Notes: generated from the sequence alone by a model not told the origin. A stretch of DNA of 15,591 nt from Flavobacteriales bacterium (GCA_002705485.1 PAGT01000070.1:5923-21513), one strand, 5' to 3'. Positions 8,510 through 15,591 are shown, numbered from the stretch's first letter. Numbers and translations: made by a program.

Positions 8510-9185
8510 AATTGAAAATATCTTTTTTGACTTGGATCACACACTTTGGGATTTTGAAAAAAATTCATCAATTACTTTTTCCAAATTATTAAATAAATAT
8601 AGTATTGACGTAAATTTTCAAGAATTTTTAAAAATCTATAAACCAATTAACTTCAAATATTGGAAATTATATCGAGAAGAAAAGATAAGTAAGGAATTTC
8701 TGAGGTTCAATAGATTGAAGTCAGCATTTGATGAACTAAAAATTAAAGTAAGTGATGATGTAATTGATGAAATTTCTGCTGATTACATTAAGTTTCTTCC
8801 TGAAAATAATTTTTTGATTAATAATTCATTTTACATTTTAAATTATCTTAAAAAAAAATATAAATTACACATCATTACAAATGGTTTCACAGATGTTCAA
8901 AATAAAAAAATGAAAAACTCAGGGTTGATTAACTATTTTGTCAACATAATTGATTCTGAATCTGTTGGTGTTAAAAAGCCAAATCCTAAAATTTTTAAGT
9001 ACGCTCTTGATTTATCTAAGACCACTGGAACTAAATCCTTAATGATTGGTGATAGCCTAGAGGCTGATATTTTGGGATCCTTAAACTGTGGCTTTAATGC
9101 AATTCATCTAATCCAAAATGATGAACCCACTCACAATTATTGCAGAATTATTGGAGATTTGAAAGAATTGGAAACAATTTTATGA
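8496..9185 (+). CDS. HAD-superfamily hydrolase, YjjG/YfnB-type nucleotidase
   Basis: This 229-residue protein is a HAD phosphatase with an alpha-helical cap after motif I. Motif I is FFDLDHTLWDF (10-20) with the nucleophile Asp12 and Asp14; motif II is ITNG (127-130, Thr128); motif III is the lysine in GVKKPNP (158-164); motif IV is GDSLEAD (185-191). The DLDHTLWDF signature and spacing match the YjjG/YfnB group, whose E. coli member acts as a 5'-nucleotidase on pyrimidine and non-canonical nucleotides; the same role here is an inference. The start overlaps the end of the upstream gene by 14 bases, implying a shared transcript. It is the last gene of the adk-obg-mpl run and its 3' end overlaps rlmB by 6 bases, tail to tail, with no terminator hairpin visible. 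Confidence 0.88.
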   Translation: MEKSKIENIFFDLDHTLWDFEKNSSITFSKLLNKYSIDVNFQEFLKIYKPINFKYWKLYREEKISKEFLRFNRLKSAFDELKIKVSDDVIDEISADYIKFLPENNFLINNSFYILNYLKKKYKLHIITNGFTDVQNKKMKNSGLINYFVNIIDSESVGVKKPNPKIFKYALDLSKTTGTKSLMIGDSLEADILGSLNCGFNAIHLIQNDEPTHNYCRIIGDLKELETIL

Positions 9186-9923
9186 ATTATATTCTTTTTG
9201 TCTAAGTATTTCGAAAAGAACGGCTCCAACAGTAACAGATACGTTTAAAGAATCAATCTTTCCAATTAGAGGAATTTTAATTAGTTCGTCACAAAGTTTA
9301 ATTGTCGAATTTGACAAACCCTTTCCCTCAGAACCAAATACTACAGCTAAAGAATGATTTAATGATGACTTATAAATATTTTGTTTTGCTTTCTCTGTTG
9401 CACCAAATATTTTGATTTTGTGTTGCTTAATTAAAAAAATTGCATCTTTCAGATGAGCAACCTTGCAAATGGGAATATTGAAAACAGCCCCTGCTGATGT
9501 TTTAATTGTATCGCCATTTACTGGAGCGCTTCCACTATTTTGTATTACAATACAATCAATTCCAGAGCATTCTGCAGTTCTTACAATGGCACCAAAATTT
9601 CTTACATCAGTTACATTGTCTAAAATCACTATGTTAACATCCGTTTGTTTATTTTCAATGAGATTACTTAAATCGTTAATTGATAAAAATTTTACGGGTG
9701 ATGTTTGAGCTACAAATCCTTGATGGTTTTTAAGTGTAAGTTTATTTAGCTTTTCAATTGGAACAAATGATAAATTAATTCCCATTTTTCTCACTTTATT
9801 TATTAATTGATTTGCTTCGCCTCCTTTAAGTCCTTTTTGAATAAATAACTTGTTTAGTGATTTATTAGATTCAATTGCTTCATTTATCGCCCTAATTCCG
9901 TAAATTATTGTTTTGTTGTCCAA
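9180..9923 (-). CDS. rlmB: TrmH/SpoU-family rRNA 2'-O-methyltransferase, RlmB type
   Basis: This SPOUT-class enzyme uses S-adenosylmethionine to methylate a ribose in RNA; the best match is RlmB, which modifies G2251 of 23S rRNA (E. coli numbering). The 247-residue protein has an N-terminal substrate-binding part (YGIRAINEAI, 8-17; NHQGFVAQ, 66-73) and the SPOUT domain with motif 1 NVTDVRNFGAIVRTAE (103-118), motif 2 VFGSEGKGLS (195-204) and motif 3 IPLIGKIDSLNVSVTVG (217-233), which together form the knotted SAM site. The start is TTG at 9923, directly after an in-frame TAA; the nearby ATG at 9930 is in another frame. It lies 16 bases past the terminator of susCD, leaving little room for its own promoter. 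Other TrmH-family substrates cannot be excluded. Confidence 0.9.
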   Translation of the reverse strand: MDNKTIIYGIRAINEAIESNKSLNKLFIQKGLKGGEANQLINKVRKMGINLSFVPIEKLNKLTLKNHQGFVAQTSPVKFLSINDLSNLIENKQTDVNIVILDNVTDVRNFGAIVRTAECSGIDCIVIQNSGSAPVNGDTIKTSAGAVFNIPICKVAHLKDAIFLIKQHKIKIFGATEKAKQNIYKSSLNHSLAVVFGSEGKGLSNSTIKLCDELIKIPLIGKIDSLNVSVTVGAVLFEILRQKEYNS

Positions 9924-9939
9924 TTATCATATTTTAAAT

Positions 9940-9973
9940 AAAAAAAAACCCCTAATAATTAGGGGTTTTTTTT
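9940..9973 (-). terminator. Intrinsic terminator of the susCD operon
   Basis: A perfect 7-bp hairpin CCCCTAA/TTAGGGG with a 3-base loop (9949-9965) is flanked by nine A (9940-9948) and eight T (9966-9973). It can work in both directions, but transcription arrives from susD on the minus strand, whose stop is at 9993. On that strand the hairpin is followed by nine U, a textbook rho-independent terminator. Confidence 0.95.
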
Positions 9974-9992
9974 AGATTAAATTACTTGTGGA

Positions 9993-11441
9993 TTATCTCC
10001 ACCCTCCAGTTGAATAATCAGTACCACCAACTCCCTGGGTACCACCATATGTGTAGTTATCCATTGGAATTGACTCTAAAGCAGGACCTGGAATAGGAAA
10101 ATGTAATAATGTTCCTTTTTGAAGTAAATCAAGACCTCTCATTTCGAAAAATGCAAGTCCAGGAGATGCCAATGGGAACTCAACCATTCTCTCATAGTGT
10201 ATAGCAGCTTTAACAGCAGCAGCAGTAGCAGCTACAGGAGCAAGTCCACCTCTGATTACACGAGATCCAGCGTTAATGATCGCGGCTGCACCAGCAGCGT
10301 CACCAGCCATTAACTTTGCTTCAGCTGCATACATTTGAACTTCAGCAACTGGAATTTCCTCTGTTGGAACTGTCCATTCAGTGATGTAAGTATTGTATCT
10401 AGCATATCTGTATGAACTGTAGTGATAAGTACCACGTTCAGGTCTAAAGTTTTGACTATTTAGATACTGAAAATCATCAATCCTAGCATCTGTTGTTGTG
10501 GCTTCAGGGAGAATTGTTGTCCCAGCTGGCCAATAGTCAGGATAAGTAGGATCCATCAAGCTAATAACCCTTAGATCAATTCTTGCCCAACCTGGATAAA
10601 CTAAGTATGTTTTAAATAAATCATACCACGTTACGTCGTCATGGTCAATTGTAAAATCAGCAGATACACCAGCAGAGGCGTATGCACCAATTTTGGTCCA
10701 ATTAGCAGCTTGTCTTTCCGCAGCAGTACGTGCATTACCCGCTAACAACCTGGCTCCATAACTTTTCATTACTGCAGCCAATTGACTACTAGAGTATGGG
10801 CGAGACATATAAGTTGTTGGAACACTAAAAGTATTAGCTTCAGCTATGGCAATAGCTTCATCCAACTTTGCAATAGCAAAAGTCATAGCATCCTGAGGTG
10901 TAGCACCATTTGAATCTCCTGAGGGACCATCTTCATCAGATAACCATACTTTATCAAAATACAAAGCATTGTATCCAATAGTAAGGGCCTGCGTAAATTT
11001 AGCAATAGTATTTACAAGATTGTTGTCAGAAAACTGAACTCCATTCTTTACAGCTAAAGCGACAGTGTTGGCATCAGAAAGAACCGAGTACAAAGCATTG
11101 AAGTAAGTGTTTGTAATGTAACTGTAGTTGTATGAACTTTTATTATTCATTGCAACTCTAGGTTCACTTGACAAGTCTTTCATTCCAAAATTACCCCAAG
11201 AACAGGATGATGTATCCGCCATTGTATTAGTGGCTGGTCCTGGAGATCTGTAGGATGTGTTTGCCATATAAAAGGCTCTGAACATACCTGACGCTGTTGC
11301 TTCAAGAGCTACCGGGTCTGATGCTAAAATGTCATCATTTGGTGACTCAGGATTATCAACATATAAATCGTTTTCTATATCACAAGCAAAAAAAGCAAGT
11401 AGCGATAAAAAGAAAACATTAAGTTTAAATATTCTATTCAT
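9993..11441 (-). CDS. SusD/RagB-family surface lipoprotein
   Basis: This 482-residue protein is the lipoprotein lid of a SusC/SusD importer, which captures ligand at the cell surface and closes over the SusC barrel. It begins with a hydrophobic signal ending in LLAFFAC, with the lipidated cysteine at position 20 followed by acidic residues (CDIEND), as is common for exported Bacteroidota lipoproteins. The helical TPR-like region follows (for example AIAKLDEAIAIAEA), and the C-terminal SusD signature is seen in VEFPLASPGLAFFEMRGLDL, HFPIP and the final GGWR. Length fits the family. The stretch is rich in alanine and less A/T-rich than nearby housekeeping genes, consistent with high expression. 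It lies 11 bases after susC. The ligand is unknown; no glycan-degrading gene is next to it. Confidence 0.95.
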   Translation of the reverse strand: MNRIFKLNVFFLSLLAFFACDIENDLYVDNPESPNDDILASDPVALEATASGMFRAFYMANTSYRSPGPATNTMADTSSCSWGNFGMKDLSSEPRVAMNNKSSYNYSYITNTYFNALYSVLSDANTVALAVKNGVQFSDNNLVNTIAKFTQALTIGYNALYFDKVWLSDEDGPSGDSNGATPQDAMTFAIAKLDEAIAIAEANTFSVPTTYMSRPYSSSQLAAVMKSYGARLLAGNARTAAERQAANWTKIGAYASAGVSADFTIDHDDVTWYDLFKTYLVYPGWARIDLRVISLMDPTYPDYWPAGTTILPEATTTDARIDDFQYLNSQNFRPERGTYHYSSYRYARYNTYITEWTVPTEEIPVAEVQMYAAEAKLMAGDAAGAAAIINAGSRVIRGGLAPVAATAAAVKAAIHYERMVEFPLASPGLAFFEMRGLDLLQKGTLLHFPIPGPALESIPMDNYTYGGTQGVGGTDYSTGGWR

Positions 11442-11452
11442 TTGTTTATAAT

Positions 11453-14400
11453 TTAAAAGTTAAGTTTAAGTGATAGTGAATAAGTAGATTGAGTAGGATA
11501 TACACCATAATCTACAGAAAAGTATTGTTGTACTCCACTGCTATAGTTAGTCACCTCAGGATCCCAACCGGTGTAATCAGTTATAGTAAGAATGTTTCGA
11601 CCAATCAAACTAAGCTTTGCTGATGACAATCCAGGGATTGCAGAAGTTACTTGGTCAGAGAAATCCCATGTTACAGCTAATTCTCTTAATTTCAAGAATG
11701 AGCCGTCCTCTACCCAAAAACCATTATTATCGTTTACATCATACAATGATCCATAATATTTTCTAGTTTTCTTTAAACCATCAGGTTTACCAGCTTGATC
11801 AACAATAGCAGATCTCTCTGAAATTGTGTTCCATTGTGTATTCCTGTTGTATATATCTCCACCTTGTTTCCAATCCCACAACATGTAAAGACCAAAATCG
11901 CCAAAGGACATATTAGAAGTCATACCAACTCTGAAATCAGCAGTTTGGTTACCAATTTGAACAAATGATGGATTACCACTTGCACCACCATCTCTCATGA
12001 TGATACCAGCTTCATTGGGTGTTCCAATGTCGGAGGTTTTAACTACAATTCCATCAACGTTGACACTGTAGTCTCCTACAGAAGCTCCGGCAGGTAATTG
12101 TTTAGACATTTCGTCTAAAGTACTAACAAATTTTCTTCCCCACATACTTCCCCATTCAGTACCTTCTTGTAAAAGGAACAATCCATCACTACCAACCTGT
12201 TGCTTTGGAGCATTCAATTTATTGATTTTAGCATCAGTACTAGAGTAGTTGATACCAAAATCCCAAGTAAACTTGTCCGTGTTCATAACCTCTAAGTTCA
12301 GTTGAGCTTCAATTGTATCTGCTTCCAGATCACCAACATTTTGCCACTGGCCATTTTTTCCAGCGTTAGCAGGTGCGAATAAGGAAACAAGCATAAATTG
12401 GTCATCAGTAAGCTGGTTGGAGTAGGCAGCTTCAAGAGTTAGCTTTCCACCAGCGAATACAGCATTTAAACCAACCTCTTTTTCAGTTGTCAAAGAAGGA
12501 ACTAAATCTGGGTTACCTGCAAGTCTGTTACTACTTAGACTTCCGTTGCTCAAAGGAACTTGCTGATATTGCCAACTAAAGCCAGGTCTTTGACCTGATG
12601 TTCCAACTGCAACATTAATTTTAAGTTCGTCAACACCTGGGATTGAAAAATCCTCAGAAATACGATATGCAGCAGATCCTCTGTAATAATCATTCCACTT
12701 TTCATTAGCACCGAAAAGAGATGATCCATCTTTTCTATATAATCCGTCTAATATAAACTTGTCATCCCACACAAAACCGACAATAGCGAAATAGTTTTGA
12801 GCTCTTACTGTTGTTGTATTAGAATTAATAGAAATTGTCGAAGAGTCAAAGTTATCTAAAGTAGGAAGACCTTTATATAAAAAGTCATTACCAGATGCAG
12901 TGAAAGAAGCACTTGATCTATCTTCAATCAAGTAACTAGCTTTAGCCTTTACATCCAACAGTCCAAATTCTCCAGCATAATTTACAGTAGCTTGAAGTTT
13001 TTGGGCCAAATCAGTAAAGTTGTATTTGGTCATGCTACCCTTGGAATATCCAAAACCTTCGGTATCACCAGTAGTTGTGTACGTGTCGTATGGGCTAATA
13101 CTTGTTCTGTTGTAATCATTACTTTCAAATGAGTATTCAACTTCAGCATTAACACTTGAGGAAAATACATAGTTAAGGTTGTAAGAACCTAAAAATTTGT
13201 TTTGAATTATTTCAGTTCCAGACCTATTGTAGTTCCATGCACTATACAATGGATTTGCAATTTCACTTTCATGTGGATCGGGTAAATACCAGTATGGTGA
13301 ACCATCAGGATTAGCAAACGTTACGTTCGCGTCAGGGCTCAATCTGGTAGAAGTTCTAAAAATTGATCCACCAAGACCAGGCTTATCGTTGATCATAACA
13401 AAAACATTTGAAGTACTAAACTTCAATTTATCAGAAAGATCGTAATCAAGATTCATTCTGTATGATTGTCTTTTGTAACCTTCTATCATTGCCATAACAC
13501 CCTCATTCCTATAATCTTCAAATGAGAATAGAGATCTAGCCTTCTCAGTACCAGAACTCATGGAAATGTAATTTGTTTGAGTTATACCTTCAACAAAGAA
13601 TAAATCTTGAAAATCATTGTAAACACCATAAGGGTTGTCAGCAAAGTTGTCTGCAGATTCACTTCTTGCACCGATGGTTGCCTGAGCACCACCAGCAGCG
13701 TATACACTTGCAAAACCTGCAGGATATGTAATACCTGCTAATTTAGTGTAAGTACCTTTTGCACTTTCCCAATCAGATGCTAATTCCCAACCGTGAGACA
13801 TATTCATAGTCATGTAATTGGTAATTTTATTGAAACCAGTCTCAGATCTAAATGTTACACTAGTTTTGCCTATTTTTCCTCTTTTGGTAGTGATAACAAT
13901 TACTCCATTACCTGCACGAGACCCATATAGGGCTGATGCAGATGCACCTTTTACAATTTCGAAACTTGCAATGTCATCTACGTTGATATCGTCAAGACCA
14001 CCCTCAACAAAAACACCATCTAGTATAATTAGCGGTTCCTGCGTTCCATAAAAGTTTGCAGCACCACGAAGTATGATAGTTGATCCGGAACCAGGTCTAC
14101 CTAGGTTAGAAATAGAAACACCAGCAACTTTACCTAATAGCGCACCAGAAGCAGAGCTTGCAGGTACAGCTTCAATATCTTCAGCAGATAATGAGGCAAC
14201 AGTTACCGATAATTTTTTCCTTGACGTTGCACCTGCAACACCAGAGACAACAACTTCGTCTAATTGAGTACTAGCTGAAAGTGTAAAGTTGATAGTAGAA
14301 GCACTACCTACTGTACTTTCAACGGTATTATAACCAACATAGCTTGCTGAAAGCACATCGCCTTCATTTGCCATTATCGAATAATTACCATCAAAGTCAG

Positions 14401-14560
14401 TTGTTACACCATTAGTTGTACCAACAACTAAAACTGTTGCACCAGGAAGTGGTACACCGTCTTCATCAGATACGGTTCCAGAAACACTCATTTGAGCGAA
14501 TGACCATTGGAACATTACCAAAAACGATAAAGTTAAAAACTTAAATAATTTTGTTTTCAT
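11453..14560 (-). CDS. SusC/RagA-family TonB-linked outer-membrane transporter
   Basis: This 1035-residue protein is the barrel component of a SusCD importer, powered by TonB-ExbBD. Domains in order: signal peptide (about 1-22, ending SFAQ); a carboxypeptidase-regulatory-like domain (about 25-95, VSGTVSDEDGVPLPGATVLV and TTDFDGNYSI); the TonB-box-like segment LDEVVVSG (100-107); the plug (about 113-228) with RPGSGSTIILRG (155-166), PLIILDGV (176-183), IASFEIVKGASASALYGSRA (197-216) and GVIVITTKRG (219-228); then the beta barrel, ending in aromatic-terminated SLSLKLNF. Length is typical. With susD 11 bases downstream it forms a two-gene operon closed by the hairpin at 9940-9973. No ECF sigma/anti-sigma pair or hybrid sensor is adjacent, so induction by a neighbouring regulator is not indicated; the N-terminal signalling domain of sigma-linked SusC proteins is also absent. 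Confidence 0.97.
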   Translation of the reverse strand: MKTKLFKFLTLSFLVMFQWSFAQMSVSGTVSDEDGVPLPGATVLVVGTTNGVTTDFDGNYSIMANEGDVLSASYVGYNTVESTVGSASTINFTLSASTQLDEVVVSGVAGATSRKKLSVTVASLSAEDIEAVPASSASGALLGKVAGVSISNLGRPGSGSTIILRGAANFYGTQEPLIILDGVFVEGGLDDINVDDIASFEIVKGASASALYGSRAGNGVIVITTKRGKIGKTSVTFRSETGFNKITNYMTMNMSHGWELASDWESAKGTYTKLAGITYPAGFASVYAAGGAQATIGARSESADNFADNPYGVYNDFQDLFFVEGITQTNYISMSSGTEKARSLFSFEDYRNEGVMAMIEGYKRQSYRMNLDYDLSDKLKFSTSNVFVMINDKPGLGGSIFRTSTRLSPDANVTFANPDGSPYWYLPDPHESEIANPLYSAWNYNRSGTEIIQNKFLGSYNLNYVFSSSVNAEVEYSFESNDYNRTSISPYDTYTTTGDTEGFGYSKGSMTKYNFTDLAQKLQATVNYAGEFGLLDVKAKASYLIEDRSSASFTASGNDFLYKGLPTLDNFDSSTISINSNTTTVRAQNYFAIVGFVWDDKFILDGLYRKDGSSLFGANEKWNDYYRGSAAYRISEDFSIPGVDELKINVAVGTSGQRPGFSWQYQQVPLSNGSLSSNRLAGNPDLVPSLTTEKEVGLNAVFAGGKLTLEAAYSNQLTDDQFMLVSLFAPANAGKNGQWQNVGDLEADTIEAQLNLEVMNTDKFTWDFGINYSSTDAKINKLNAPKQQVGSDGLFLLQEGTEWGSMWGRKFVSTLDEMSKQLPAGASVGDYSVNVDGIVVKTSDIGTPNEAGIIMRDGGASGNPSFVQIGNQTADFRVGMTSNMSFGDFGLYMLWDWKQGGDIYNRNTQWNTISERSAIVDQAGKPDGLKKTRKYYGSLYDVNDNNGFWVEDGSFLKLRELAVTWDFSDQVTSAIPGLSSAKLSLIGRNILTITDYTGWDPEVTNYSSGVQQYFSVDYGVYPTQSTYSLSLKLNF

Positions 14561-14623
14561 ATGTATTGTATATTATTTATTTAATCGACAAAAGTGTTAA
14601 TAAAAAGTTAATTAAACAACAAT

Positions 14624-14653
14624 TTATCCACTTTTTCTACGTTTTAAGTGGTT
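14624..14653. repeat. Inverted repeat CCACTT-N12-AAGTGG upstream of susC
   Basis: CCACTT (14628-14633) and AAGTGG (14646-14651) form a dyad with a 12-base spacer. The longer element around the left arm, TTATCCACTTT (14624-14634), recurs at 14812-14822 as TTAACCACTTT, with one difference in 11. A related TTAACACTTTT lies on the minus strand at 14590-14600. The dyad is about 70-90 bases before the susC start, so it could be an operator or a leader-RNA hairpin; no function is shown. Confidence 0.5.
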
Positions 14654-14682
14654 TTCCTCTGTAAAAAAATTTTTTTTTTTTT

Positions 14683-14690
14683 CAAAATTA
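14683..14690 (-). promoter_or_regulatory. Candidate -7 element for susC
   Basis: On the minus strand this reads TAATTTTG, a full match to the Bacteroidota -7 consensus TAnnTTTG. Transcription would start within the poly-A/T tract just after it and give a leader of about 115 bases containing the inverted repeat. No -33 TTTG is present at the ideal spacing, so this remains tentative. Confidence 0.35.
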
Positions 14691-14811
14691 ACATTTTTAT
14701 ATGGTTTAATAATGTTTTGCACAATTAGATTAAGGTTTTACAAGTTCAATTAATTTGTTTAAAACGCTTTTATTAAGGACAACATTTAAAAAAAAATTAT
14801 TTGATTTTAAT

Positions 14812-14822
14812 TTAACCACTTT
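14812..14822 (+). repeat. Second copy of the TTAACCACTTT element
   Basis: TTAACCACTTT here differs from TTATCCACTTT at 14624-14634 at one position of 11. It lies about 55 bases before the rpsL -33 element. Together with the inverted arm at 14646-14653 there are three good copies and one weaker copy in this spacer. Confidence 0.5.
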
Positions 14823-14876
14823 CAAAAAAAATATAAAGTCCCTAATTTATTTTTTTCAAGATTTTTACACAATCCA

Positions 14877-14907
14877 TTTGAATAATTAATAAAATAAATT
14901 ACATTTG
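14877..14907 (+). promoter_or_regulatory. Promoter of the rpsL (str) operon
   Basis: TTTG (14877-14880) and TACATTTG (14900-14907) are separated by 19 bases, which is the consensus layout of the Bacteroidota housekeeping promoter (-33 TTTG, -7 TAnnTTTG). Transcription should begin near 14912, giving a leader of about 25 bases before the rpsL ATG at 14938. This is the best promoter in the window and fits a strongly expressed ribosomal operon. Confidence 0.85.
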
Positions 14908-14937
14908 CACGCCGAAATAGGGGAAAATAATGTTTTT

Positions 14938-15312
14938 ATGCCAACAATATCACAGTTAGTAAGAAAAGGACGAAAGAAAGTATCTAAGAAAAGTAAGTCT
15001 GCTGCTTTAGTATCTTGCCCGCAAAAAAGAGGGGTGTGTACTAGAGTTTACACAACTACCCCTAAGAAACCTAACTCAGCTATGAGAAAAGTAGCAAGAG
15101 TTAGATTAACTAACGGTACCGAAATTAACGCATATATTCCTGGTGAAGGTCATAATCTCCAAGAGCACTCTATTGTTTTGGTTCGTGGAGGTAGAGTCAA
15201 AGATCTTCCAGGAGTTCGTTATCACATAGTTCGTGGAGCTCTTGATACTGCTGGAGTTGAAGGTAGATCTCAAAGAAGATCAAAATATGGAGCGAAACGC
15301 CCCAAAAAGTAA
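14938..15312 (+). CDS. rpsL: 30S ribosomal protein S12
   Basis: S12 lies at the decoding centre of the small ribosomal subunit and helps control accuracy. The 124-residue protein shows ISQLVRKGRKK near the start, CPQKRGVCTRVYTTTPKKPNSA in the middle (described as residues 27-48), GEGHNLQEHS, RGGRVKDLPGVRYH and the C-terminal SKYGAKRPKK. Lys43 in TPKKPN and the lysine of RVKDLPG are both intact, the state associated with streptomycin sensitivity in other bacteria. An in-frame TTG at 14905 exists but lies within the promoter's -7 box, so the ATG at 14938, giving the family start MPTISQL, is used. A purine run (AGGGGA, 14919-14924) precedes it at a longer than usual distance. rpsG follows after 48 bases. 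Confidence 0.98.
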   Translation: MPTISQLVRKGRKKVSKKSKSAALVSCPQKRGVCTRVYTTTPKKPNSAMRKVARVRLTNGTEINAYIPGEGHNLQEHSIVLVRGGRVKDLPGVRYHIVRGALDTAGVEGRSQRRSKYGAKRPKK

Positions 15313-15324
15313 TAAATTTTAGAC

Positions 15325-15342
15325 GTTCAAATTTTTTTGAAC
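15325..15342 (+). other. Hairpin in the rpsL-rpsG intercistronic region
   Basis: GTTCAAA (15325-15331) and TTTGAAC (15336-15342) form a perfect 7-bp stem with a TTTT loop, within the 48 bases between rpsL and rpsG. There is no U run after it, so it is not a normal terminator. In E. coli the same intercistronic region binds S7 for feedback control; a comparable role here is only a possibility. Confidence 0.5.
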
Positions 15343-15360
15343 CTCTCAAATGAAAAATAA

Positions 15361-15591
15361 ATGAGAAAAAGTAAGGCAAAAAAAAGACCATTGCTACCTG
15401 ACTCAAGGTTCAACGACCAGTTGGTTACAAGATTTGTTAATAATCTAATGTGGGACGGCAAAAAATCCACAGCTTTCAAACTTTTTTATGATGCAATCGA
15501 CATCATAGATCAGCGCAAACAAAATGAAGAAAAAACAGCACTCCAGATTTGGAAGGATGGCTTATCCAACGTGATGCCACACGTAGAAGTG
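15361..15591 (+). CDS. rpsG: 30S ribosomal protein S7, N-terminal part
   Basis: S7 binds the 3' major domain of 16S rRNA and starts assembly of the 30S head. The first 77 codons are present and run off the right edge; the full protein is usually about 155-160 residues. The visible part shows the basic start MRKSKAKKRP, PDSRFNDQLVTRFVNNLM (13-30), WDGKKSTAFKLFYDAIDII (31-49) and the beginning of the NVMPHVEV segment (70-77), all typical of the family. The ATG at 15361 follows an A-rich stretch and an in-frame TAA. Order rpsL-rpsG is that of the str operon, which normally goes on to fusA. Confidence 0.97.
   Translation, partial: MRKSKAKKRPLLPDSRFNDQLVTRFVNNLMWDGKKSTAFKLFYDAIDIIDQRKQNEEKTALQIWKDGLSNVMPHVEV

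Larger units (their letters stand above)
14561..14937. other. Divergent 377-base spacer between susC and rpsL
   Basis: No gene is seen here. The region is extremely A/T-rich and holds the rpsL promoter at its right end, a candidate susC promoter, a run of seven A followed by thirteen T (14663-14682), and repeated AACCACTT/ATCCACTT elements in both orientations. These are listed separately. The long distance to the susC start leaves a leader of roughly 100 bases if the candidate promoter is right. Confidence 0.8.

Noticed and set aside
9993..14560. Polysaccharide utilisation locus
   Set aside because: Only the susCD pair is present; there is no glycoside hydrolase, lyase, sulfatase or sensor in the window.
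14624..14632. Replication origin marked by DnaA-box-like TTATCCACT
   Set aside because: It misses the consensus at the last base, few others are present, and neither dnaA nor other origin genes are nearby; kept only as an alternative reading of the repeats.
14905..14937. N-terminal extension of S12 from a TTG
   Set aside because: The TTG is part of the promoter -7 box and lies before the expected transcription start; S12 starts at MPTISQL.

Overview
The window is a stretch of chromosome from a low-GC member of the Bacteroidota, most likely a marine-type Flavobacteriia. The grounds are: a SusC/SusD pair of the Bacteroidota-specific type; a clear Bacteroidota promoter (TTTG, 19 bases, TACATTTG) before rpsL; almost no strong Shine-Dalgarno sequences; the Bacteroidota form of Mpl; and very A/T-rich spacers. 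Genes are tightly packed, with 1-14 base overlaps inside operons and overlapping 3' ends where operons converge. The species cannot be named from the sequence alone.

Layout from left to right. (1) 1-1611, minus: N-terminal 537 residues of glycine dehydrogenase GcvP, cut by the left edge. (2) 1728-2555, plus: polytopic membrane protein of UbiA prenyltransferase-like type with one of its two Asp motifs missing. (3) 2544-4176, minus: purK-purE, the two-step CO2 incorporation of purine synthesis. (4) 4267-9185, plus: tightly spaced run adk, obg, mpl, a degenerate polysaccharide-deacetylase-like protein, and a YjjG-type HAD phosphatase. (5) 9180-9923, minus: rlmB-type 2'-O rRNA methyltransferase, with a strong hairpin terminator just upstream of it. 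(6) 9993-14560, minus: a susC-susD outer-membrane import operon. (7) 14938 to the right edge, plus: rpsL and the first 77 codons of rpsG, the start of the str ribosomal operon.

Most of the window is housekeeping: one-carbon metabolism (GcvP), purine synthesis (PurK/PurE) and adenylate balance (Adk), ribosome assembly and modification (Obg, RlmB, S12, S7), and cell-wall peptide recycling (Mpl). The susCD pair stands apart: it has no glycan hydrolases or sensor next to it, looks less A/T-rich than its neighbours, and is divergent from the ribosomal operon across a 377-base spacer holding repeated AACCACTT-like elements and a long A/T tract.

I found no CRISPR array, transposon, phage gene, tRNA or obvious new defence system. 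The least explained items are the two apparent pseudo-enzymes (deacetylase-like 7208-8509 and UbiA-like 1728-2555) and the repeated elements upstream of susC.
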